NCBI GenBank assembly: GCA_903851455.1
Contig: CAINOM010000037.1
Location: forward strand, 1 to 5,189
Source: an uncultured Bacteroidota bacterium
GTDB taxonomy: Bacteria; Bacteroidota; Bacteroidia; Chitinophagales; Chitinophagaceae
Direction of reading: 5' to 3'
Length of the DNA stretch: 5,189 bases
Part shown: in pieces, positions 1 through 5,189 of the stretch
How positions within the stretch are numbered: the first letter of the stretch is position 1
Layout: each line of letters starts with the position of its first letter
Program-made: the position numbers and the translations under genes
The notes under the pieces: generated by a model
Told to the model about the DNA's origin: nothing
The model's input: only the letters and a program-made list of their open reading frames with translations
The model's database searches: none

Positions 1-29
1 TCAATTAGATGTCTAAACGGTATAAATTG

Positions 30-45
30 CTGAATACCAATTCAG
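30..45. other. Small perfect hairpin in the leader upstream of the NHL-repeat gene
   Basis: CTGAAT (30-35) and ATTCAG (40-45) are perfect inverted repeats around a 4-base loop (ACCA), ending 44 bases before the preferred start codon. There is no T-run after it (TTCCC follows), so it is a poor terminator. It could be a small operator, a leader-RNA hairpin or chance. A six-base stem in an A/T-rich leader is weak evidence, and no function can be assigned. Confidence 0.25.
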
Positions 46-89
46 TTCCCTGCGGTGTTTATACGTTCTTAACCATAATTGACCAGCTT

Positions 90-2624
90 ATGAAAAAACT
101 GTTCGCGTTACTCATCTTCCTGCCGTTGTTCTCAAATGCGCAGATCATCACCACATTTGCCGGAAGCTCGGTGACACTTTATGGAGGTGATGGAGGCCCT
201 GCGACAGCAGGATTATTAAATTTTCCTTCGGATATGGCAGTAGACGCTTCGGGAAATATTTACATCGCTGACCAGGGCAACAACCGTGTTCGAAAGGTCA
301 GCGCAGGCGGCACCATCACAACTATTGCTGGTGTAGGCTATCCCGGTAGCTCCGGTGATGGCGGTCCGGCTACAAATGCGCTGTGCACTCCATCCGGTAT
401 CGCTTTAGATGGCGCAGGGAATGTATACATTGCCGACAGAGCCAGCAATTGTGTTCGCAAAATAAATACGAGCGGTATTATTTCCAAGGTTGCCGGCAAT
501 GGCGCGGTTGGGTTTACCGGCGACGGTGTCGCGGCAACGGCTACGGCGTTATCTGCACCTTCAGCCGTGGCGGTAGATGGCGCAGGAAATATTTATATCG
601 CCGATGCGAGCAACAGCCGTATCCGGAAAGTAAATACTAGTGGTATTATCACCACGGTCGCTGGAATGGGAGCATCAGCCTTTGGCGGAGACGGCGGGGC
701 AGCTACCGATGCTGCGCTCCACAACCCTACCGGTATTGCACTCGACGCAGCAGGTAATATTTACATCGCAGACGAGCTCAATGCCCGTATACGCAAGATA
801 AACACCTCTGGTATCATTTCTACCATTGCCGGCGACGGTACTTTTGGTTTTGGTGGAGATGGCGGCGCGGCCACGGCCGCAGAGTTTTACCAGCCATATG
901 GCGTTGCTGTTGACGCATCCGGCAACGTATTTGTTGCTGATCAGGTCAACAACCGGCTCCGCAAAATAAATACTTCGGGCATTATTACCACTGTCGGCGG
1001 AAGTGCCGGCGGTGGTTTTACAGGCGATGCCGGACCGTCAACGGCCGCGCGCCTGAGCATGCCTTCAGCAGTTGCTGTAGATGCGACCGGCAATATTTTC
1101 ATTGCTGATCAGAACAACAACCGCATACGCCGGATAAATCCGGCCGGTATGATTAACACGGTCGCTGGCAACGGCATTGCAGGACACGGAGACGGTGGCC
1201 CGGCAACAGCAGCGCAATTGTCCAATCCCAATGACGTAACCTTCGATGCAATTGGCAATGTGTATATCTGTGATGTAGCTGATAACGTTATTCGGAAGGT
1301 GAATCCGGCTGGTATCATTACCACTATAGCAGGAAATGGCATGTCTGGCTATACCGGCGATGGCGGGCCTGCCACAAATGCTTCCATGACTATGCCAGCG
1401 GGCATTGCAGTTGATAATTACGGAAACCTGTATATCTGCGATGACGGATTATTCATCCGGAAAGTAGACGCGTATGGAATAATTACTACGGTCGCTGGGG
1501 TCTCGGGTGCATCATCGAGCGGCGATGGAGGACCGGCAACCGATGCCGGCCTGAACGCCGCTCAGCGTATTGCCATTGATTTGGTTGGGAATCTGTATTT
1601 CTCTGACGGAAACCATAGTGTCCGGAAGATAAATACGGCAGGTATCATCAGTACCGTGGCAGGAGGCAGCCTTGCAGGATATAGCGGTGATGGAGGACCA
1701 GCTACCGCCGCCGGACTTAGTTGTTCCAGCGTAGCTGTTGATAACGCCGGCAACCTTTACATATCCGATATCGAGGATCAGCGCATAAGAAAGGTAGATG
1801 TCTCAGGCATTATTACAACTGTTGCAGGAAACGGAACCGCGGGTTATAGTGGCGACGGTGGACCGGCAACAGATGCTACGCTGAATGGACCGGGCGGTAT
1901 CGCCGTTGATAATGCCGGCAATTTATATATCAGCGATGAGGATAATCAGGCAGTCCGCAAGGTGGATGCGGCAGGCATCATTACTACAATAACAGGAGAC
2001 GGAACAGCAGGGTACAGCGGTGATGGCGGACCAGCAACTGCCGCCGAGATATGGGCGCCCGTTAGTGCCCGTCCAGATAATATGGGTCACCTCTACATAG
2101 CCGACTTTGGCAACAATGTAATAAGAAAAATAACCGGCCTTCCTGCAACACCATTTTATCTTGCATCGATCGCCGGACCAGACACAGTTTGCATCGGCGC
2201 ATCATTAAGTTTCAGTGACTCGACCGCTTATGGTGCATGGAGTTCAGGATCGGCAGGAGTCGCAACAGTGGGTACCGATGGTACGGTAACCGGGGTCTCA
2301 GCCGGTGCAACAACTATTACTTACACGGACGGAGGCACCTACACAACAGCAACAATTAATGTGATCTCCTGCACTACCGAAGCGCAGTCAGTCTCTTCAG
2401 CGCAAAATAGAATAACACTCTATCCAAACCCGGCGACAACACAACTCACCATTGGGTCATCTGACCAAATTAAACAGGTCGTTATCAGCAACCTGCTCGG
2501 GCAGGTGGTTTTCAGCCATACCTGCTATACCCACCAGGCCGAGATAAATATTTCCAACCTTCCGGCAGGCGTGTATTTTGTGAAAACGAATGGTACTGAT
2601 GTAAGAAAGTTTGTGAAAGAATAA
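90..2624 (+). CDS. Secreted NHL-repeat beta-propeller protein with Big_2-like domain and T9SS type A sorting domain
   Basis: This is a predicted exported, surface-attached or released protein of 844 residues. Residues 1-17 form a signal peptide (two Lys, a hydrophobic core, then Ser-Asn-Ala before Gln18), which suggests signal peptidase I cleavage leaving an N-terminal Gln. Residues 19-685 are twelve tandem NHL-type repeats. Each follows the pattern IITTVAG, then GDGGPAT, then a GIAVD-like strand, GN(I/L)YIAD and RIRKV. Residues 686-758 resemble a Big_2 Ig-like domain (WSSGSAGVATV, then GTVTGVSAGATTITY), with Cys near both ends. Residues 773-844 are a Por secretion tail: LYPNPATTQLTI, LGQVV, NLPAGVYFVK and a basic VRKFVKE end. 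Passage is thus Sec across the inner membrane, then T9SS across the outer membrane. The frame is open back to an ATG at 9, but ATG 90 is preferred because the signal peptide begins there. NHL propellers usually bind proteins, glycans or other ligands; the ligand here is unknown and no catalytic motif is visible. It has its own terminator and no operon partner in view. Confidence 0.9.
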   Translation: MKKLFALLIFLPLFSNAQIITTFAGSSVTLYGGDGGPATAGLLNFPSDMAVDASGNIYIADQGNNRVRKVSAGGTITTIAGVGYPGSSGDGGPATNALCTPSGIALDGAGNVYIADRASNCVRKINTSGIISKVAGNGAVGFTGDGVAATATALSAPSAVAVDGAGNIYIADASNSRIRKVNTSGIITTVAGMGASAFGGDGGAATDAALHNPTGIALDAAGNIYIADELNARIRKINTSGIISTIAGDGTFGFGGDGGAATAAEFYQPYGVAVDASGNVFVADQVNNRLRKINTSGIITTVGGSAGGGFTGDAGPSTAARLSMPSAVAVDATGNIFIADQNNNRIRRINPAGMINTVAGNGIAGHGDGGPATAAQLSNPNDVTFDAIGNVYICDVADNVIRKVNPAGIITTIAGNGMSGYTGDGGPATNASMTMPAGIAVDNYGNLYICDDGLFIRKVDAYGIITTVAGVSGASSSGDGGPATDAGLNAAQRIAIDLVGNLYFSDGNHSVRKINTAGIISTVAGGSLAGYSGDGGPATAAGLSCSSVAVDNAGNLYISDIEDQRIRKVDVSGIITTVAGNGTAGYSGDGGPATDATLNGPGGIAVDNAGNLYISDEDNQAVRKVDAAGIITTITGDGTAGYSGDGGPATAAEIWAPVSARPDNMGHLYIADFGNNVIRKITGLPATPFYLASIAGPDTVCIGASLSFSDSTAYGAWSSGSAGVATVGTDGTVTGVSAGATTITYTDGGTYTTATINVISCTTEAQSVSSAQNRITLYPNPATTQLTIGSSDQIKQVVISNLLGQVVFSHTCYTHQAEINISNLPAGVYFVKTNGTDVRKFVKE
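144..2144 (+). repeat. Array of twelve in-frame NHL-type repeats (165-168 bp each)
   Basis: The array covers protein residues 19-685. By hand alignment the repeats start at residues 19, 75, 130, 186, 242, 298, 354, 409, 464, 519, 574 and 630. Lengths are 56 residues for repeats 1, 3-6, 11 and 12, and 55 for repeats 2 and 7-10. Each contains four hydrophobic beta-strand-like segments, as expected of one propeller blade, plus a GDGGPAT-type loop between the first and second. The loop varies in repeat 3 (GDGVAAT), repeats 4 and 5 (GDGGAAT) and repeat 6 (GDAGPST), and sits one residue earlier in repeat 7. Repeats 1-7 carry GN(I/V), while repeats 8-12 carry G(N/H)L. Twelve blades would fit two six-bladed propellers, but this is inference without a structure. 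Confidence 0.9.
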
Positions 2625-2639
2625 TCTTCATTTGAACAT

Positions 2640-2678
2640 GGAAAGACGGCGCATCTATTGTGCTGTCTTTTCCTTTTT
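2640..2678 (+). terminator. Rho-independent terminator of the NHL-repeat gene
   Basis: The arms 2640-2652 (GGAAAGACGGCGC) and 2660-2672 (GTGCTGTCTTTTC) pair as a continuous 13-bp stem with three G-U wobbles. They enclose a 7-base loop (ATCTATT) and are followed by CTTTTT at 2673-2678. The stem starts 15 bases after the TAA of the NHL-repeat gene. Stem, loop and T-tract together match an intrinsic terminator on the + strand and separate this gene transcriptionally from the patatin gene downstream. Confidence 0.85.
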
Positions 2679-2756
2679 AGTCCACACTGTCTTTTTCCTA
2701 AATTGGTTTCCGGCGTGCGTAGATTAACAACAACTATGGCGCATGTAAAAGTTTCG

Positions 2757-2764
2757 ATGTACAT
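2757..2764. promoter_or_regulatory. 8-bp palindrome upstream of the patatin gene
   Basis: ATGTACAT is a perfect 8-bp palindrome lying 6 bases before the candidate -7 element of the patatin gene, where a repressor could interfere with polymerase. A partial copy of the half-site (ATGTA) occurs 14 bases upstream at 2743-2747. An 8-bp palindrome can easily arise by chance in A/T-rich DNA, so this is only a candidate operator. Confidence 0.15.
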
Positions 2765-2770
2765 ACAGAA

Positions 2771-2778
2771 AAACTTTG
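2771..2778 (+). promoter_or_regulatory. Candidate Bacteroidota -7 promoter element for the patatin gene
   Basis: AAACTTTG differs by one base from the TAnnTTTG -7 consensus of the Bacteroidota primary sigma factor. It lies 29 bases before the TTG start, implying a short leader of about 20-25 bases. The best upstream match to a -33 TTTG element is TTTC at 2752-2755, with a spacing (15 bases) shorter than usual, so the -33 element is weak or absent. The position between the preceding terminator and the gene supports a promoter somewhere here; the exact element is uncertain. Confidence 0.35.
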
Positions 2779-2807
2779 TAGCTTAGGAACACACAAACAG
2801 CAATATT

Positions 2808-5054
2808 TTGATAAAACGTGTGCTCAGCAGCATATACTATTTTTTGCCAGTACAGCTGGTGCTGCTGCACTTCCGTAAGTACCAGGTACTGCTCATCTTC
2901 TGGCTGATCCTTTTTCTTACGGTCACCGGCAATTTTGCATCTCACTTTGGCGCATCATCCTTGTTTCTCGCTCCCGAGTACCTGGGCCACATCAGTTTCG
3001 TGAGTATGATGCTGCTGGGCTGCGCTATGTGTGTATTCATTATGATGTGGCACATCACCACATTCATCATACACAGCAAGCGCATACCCTACATGGGCGC
3101 TACAAGGCATGCGTTCGTTGTGTACTGCTATAACAATTCCGTCATCCCCCTCTTCTTTCTAGACTTCTATACCACCACCACCATCCGCTTCCAGCTCACA
3201 GATGAGCATGCACCCATGAAGACGATCCTGCTGCTGCAATTAGGTTTTTACCTGGGTATGTGCCTTATCTTCTTCATTTCGTTCCTGTACTTCTTCCGGG
3301 TCAGCCGCGATTTTTTTAAGACCCTGCTCACCACCATCACCAATCCCTCCCGCATCCGCGAGATCATCCCCTACGACTCCCTCGATTATGAACTCGACAT
3401 ACTCCCAGCTAAGTCATACGTATCGGGAAAGCTGAAAATAGAAAGGAGTGCAGACCTGGAGCCTTATCATCCGCGTGTCATGAACACGGTATTGCGCAGG
3501 CATCACCGCAATGTGATCTTCGCTACCATTATTGCTTATGTACTCCTCCTGGTCATGGGTATTTTTATGGAGCGGCCATTGCTCAGGGTACCCGCCGGCG
3601 CTGGTTTCCTCTTGCTGTTTGCCATCATCATGGGTATAGTGGGCGCGTTCAAATACTTTATGAAAAGCTGGGAAGCCATCGGCTGGATCTTTTTTGTTGT
3701 GATCTTGTCTTTTATGGTAAAGATCCGGCTGTTCGACCTCCGCAGTATCGCCTACGGCCTCAACTACCACAACTCTGAAAAGCAACAGCCGGTTTACGAC
3801 TACAGTCACCTGCAATCCAGCTTTACGCCAAAGCGGTATGCCGCCGATAAAATGACGGAAGAGAATCGCCTCAGCAAATGGAAGAGTAGGGTAAGCACAG
3901 ATTCTGTAAAGCCCCCACTGGTTGTTGTTACCGTAAGCGGTGGTGGTACCCGCTCTGCCTACTGGACCTTCCGCACACTGCAGTATATCGATAGCGCCAG
4001 TAATGGCCGCCTGTTCAAAAACACAGTGCTCATCACCGGTGCATCAGGCGGTATGATAGGCGCCGCTTACTGGCGCAGCATTCATGATGCAGCACAGCAG
4101 GGAGTTTTAAAAGATCCATATTCCCCCAAGTACCAGGAGAACGTGGGCAAAGACCTGCTCAATGCCATCATCTTCTCATTTGCCAGTGTTGACCTTATAT
4201 CACCCTTCAATAAGATAGACATCGCCGGCTACTCCTATACCCGCGACCGCGGCTACGCTATGGAGCAGGAGCTGGTGCGCAACACCAAGGGACTGCTGGA
4301 TAAGAACATCGGTTACTTCCGGCCGCGAGAGGCAGATGGCAGCATACCTATGCTCATCATCAATGGTACTATCATTAATGATGGCAGGCGCCTGATGATG
4401 TCCGGTCAGCCGCTGGGGTACCTCACCCAGCCTGAGTACTCGCTGGCCAGCGCCACCCCGCCCATAGATGCGGTAGACTTCGCCGAGTTCTTCCCCAACC
4501 AGGACCCATACAATATGCGTATTACATCTGCCCTGCGCATGAACGCCACATTCCCTTATGTGTTGCCGGTAGTAAAATTGCCCAGCGTACCTCGTATGAA
4601 TATTATGGATGCCGGACTAAGAGACAACTTCGGTTGCGACCTTGCCAACCGCTACCTGTATGTAATGCGCGACTGGCTAGCCGATAATACCAGCGAGGCG
4701 ATATTCCTGGATATTCGCGATACCCGTGAGAACGAAGTAACCAGCAGTTCAGACCAGTCCCAGTCCCTGGCCAATATGGTTGCGGACCCGCTGTTTGTGA
4801 TACAAAATAAATGGGAGGCTTTCCAGTCCTATTCGCAAGGCATGTATAAAGATCTTGCGCCGTACTACCTGGATGGTAAGCTGCGGTTCGTGACGCTGCA
4901 GTATGTACCTAAGAAAGCAAATAAAATAGCCGCGCTCAATTTTCATCTCACACAGCAGGAGAAAGACGATCTGTATCAATCTATAGGCGATGCCGGCAAC
5001 CAGGCTGCTATAGATACGTTGGTCAAGATATTAACCTTGAACCCCTCCCGATAA
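2808..5054 (+). CDS. Membrane-anchored patatin-like phospholipase (TTG start)
   Basis: This 748-residue protein is a predicted lipid acyl hydrolase attached to the inner membrane. Residues 1-305 are rich in hydrophobic segments, at about 26-43, 63-89, 101-121, 138-164, 236-254, 263-282 and 290-304, suggesting six or seven membrane spans with a polar, charged stretch at about 165-235. The patatin domain covers about 368-620. It has a glycine-rich oxyanion-hole motif SGGGTRSA (377-384), a nucleophile elbow GASGG with Ser413, and DAG with Asp601, giving the Ser-Asp dyad of the family. These are variants of the usual GGGxRG, GxSxG and DG(G/A) motifs, but Ser, Asp and the Arg after the glycines are all present, so activity is plausible. 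The physiological substrate and the side of the membrane it faces cannot be read from the sequence. TTG 2808 is chosen because an in-frame TAG at 2784 limits the start, the next in-frame ATG codons (residues 67 and 68) would remove the first membrane segment, and no ATG lies between. The upstream sequence is A-rich with no Shine-Dalgarno. A terminator upstream makes the gene monocistronic as far as can be seen. Confidence 0.87.
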   Translation: MIKRVLSSIYYFLPVQLVLLHFRKYQVLLIFWLILFLTVTGNFASHFGASSLFLAPEYLGHISFVSMMLLGCAMCVFIMMWHITTFIIHSKRIPYMGATRHAFVVYCYNNSVIPLFFLDFYTTTTIRFQLTDEHAPMKTILLLQLGFYLGMCLIFFISFLYFFRVSRDFFKTLLTTITNPSRIREIIPYDSLDYELDILPAKSYVSGKLKIERSADLEPYHPRVMNTVLRRHHRNVIFATIIAYVLLLVMGIFMERPLLRVPAGAGFLLLFAIIMGIVGAFKYFMKSWEAIGWIFFVVILSFMVKIRLFDLRSIAYGLNYHNSEKQQPVYDYSHLQSSFTPKRYAADKMTEENRLSKWKSRVSTDSVKPPLVVVTVSGGGTRSAYWTFRTLQYIDSASNGRLFKNTVLITGASGGMIGAAYWRSIHDAAQQGVLKDPYSPKYQENVGKDLLNAIIFSFASVDLISPFNKIDIAGYSYTRDRGYAMEQELVRNTKGLLDKNIGYFRPREADGSIPMLIINGTIINDGRRLMMSGQPLGYLTQPEYSLASATPPIDAVDFAEFFPNQDPYNMRITSALRMNATFPYVLPVVKLPSVPRMNIMDAGLRDNFGCDLANRYLYVMRDWLADNTSEAIFLDIRDTRENEVTSSSDQSQSLANMVADPLFVIQNKWEAFQSYSQGMYKDLAPYYLDGKLRFVTLQYVPKKANKIAALNFHLTQQEKDDLYQSIGDAGNQAAIDTLVKILTLNPSR

Positions 5055-5071
5055 AAATCGGGACCTTTGTT
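5046..5071 (+). terminator. Hairpin overlapping the patatin stop codon, possible weak terminator
   Basis: TCCCGAT (5046-5052) and ATCGGGA (5057-5063) form a perfect 7-bp stem with an AAAA loop. The stem begins inside the last two codons, and the TAA stop (5052-5054) spans the stem-loop junction. Only CCTTTGTT follows, a poor T-tract, so termination may be inefficient. The compact G/C stem at a gene end still makes an intrinsic terminator or a 3'-end stabilising hairpin the best reading. The hairpin is almost perfectly symmetric, so it could also serve convergent transcription from the right. Confidence 0.5.
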
Positions 5072-5151
5072 CCGGGCGGCGATGAATGGAAGAATGAGTA
5101 AAATTGTAAGATATTAAGTTTTTTCAAGTCGCCAATGGTTCATCTTTTCCC

Positions 5152-5175
5152 TTAACTATAAAATCCGTTAGTTAA
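5152..5175. other. 7-bp inverted repeat in the downstream intergenic tail
   Basis: TTAACTA (5152-5158) and TAGTTAA (5169-5175) are perfect inverted repeats with a 10-base spacer, so the half-site centres are 17 bp apart. TAACTTTA at 5173-5180, overlapping the right arm, matches the Bacteroidota -7 consensus TAnnTTTG in five of six positions, so the repeat might mark the control region of a gene starting beyond the window. No good -33 element is visible and the region is A/T-rich, so chance is a real alternative. The stretch 5064-5189 otherwise contains no coding sequence I can support. Confidence 0.2.
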
Positions 5176-5189
5176 CTTTAAGCCGGTAA

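Noticed and set aside
62..69. TACGTTCT as a -7 promoter element for the NHL-repeat gene
   Set aside because: It matches only four of the six fixed consensus bases and has no TTG element at suitable spacing. The true promoter may lie elsewhere in the leader or left of the window.
9..89. Upstream in-frame ATG at 9 giving a 27-residue N-terminal extension of the NHL protein
   Set aside because: The extension would bury a well-formed signal peptide that begins at ATG 90 (MKKLFALL, ending SNAQ). The extension itself has no signal-peptide character, so it is most likely untranslated leader.
1109..1342. Open frame on the minus strand inside the NHL repeat array
   Set aside because: It is a shadow of the repetitive coding sequence. 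The repeats leave other frames open by their biased composition, and the translation resembles no protein and has no start context. The same applies to minus-strand 1562-1753 and plus-strand 383-640.
2525..2945. Two minus-strand open frames spanning the intergenic region (2525-2764 and 2724-2945)
   Set aside because: Each overlaps a well-supported + strand gene, and they overlap each other. The first also runs through the terminator. Neither has recognisable protein features.
3414..3815. 133-residue open frame on the minus strand inside the patatin gene
   Set aside because: It lies antisense to the membrane-domain coding sequence, which is clearly real, and its translation shows no recognisable domain or signal. 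The minus-strand frame at 4749-4979 is rejected for the same reason.
5083..5118. An 11-codon ORF after the patatin gene
   Set aside because: It is too short to judge, shows no recognisable motif and has no supporting context.
1..5189. An undescribed defence, mobile or multi-gene system
   Set aside because: Only two complete genes are present, divided by a terminator. There are no integrase, transposase, toxin-antitoxin, CRISPR or nucleotidyltransferase partners. Patatin domains occur as effectors in some defence systems, but without a partner gene here that reading is not supported.

Overview
The window looks like an ordinary stretch of a Bacteroidota chromosome, most likely Chitinophagaceae or a relative. 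Three things point there: a C-terminal type IX secretion (T9SS) sorting domain, found essentially only in that phylum; a signal peptide ending in Asn-Ala-Gln; and A/T-rich translation starts without a clear Shine-Dalgarno sequence. The family-level placement is inference.

Layout: positions 1-89 are a short leader containing a small hairpin. Positions 90-2624 encode a secreted protein of 844 residues: signal peptide, twelve consecutive NHL-type repeats of 55-56 residues (nt 144-2144), a bacterial Ig-like (Big_2-type) domain and a T9SS type A sorting tail. A strong intrinsic terminator follows (2640-2678). The rest of the gap to 2807 holds a candidate sigma-ABfr-type -7 element and a small palindrome. 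Positions 2808-5054 encode a 748-residue membrane-anchored patatin-like phospholipase that starts at TTG. A compact hairpin overlaps its stop codon. The last 126 bases hold a 7-bp inverted repeat and no convincing gene.

Both genes lie on the + strand, but the terminator makes them separate transcription units. I see no functional link between them. The first is a surface or secreted beta-propeller protein of unknown ligand. The second is a predicted inner-membrane lipid acyl hydrolase. I see no mobile element, CRISPR array, tRNA or rRNA. I found no convincing undescribed system. The most interesting points are the apparent two-block organisation of the twelve-repeat propeller array and the fusion of a multi-pass membrane domain to a patatin domain with variant motifs.
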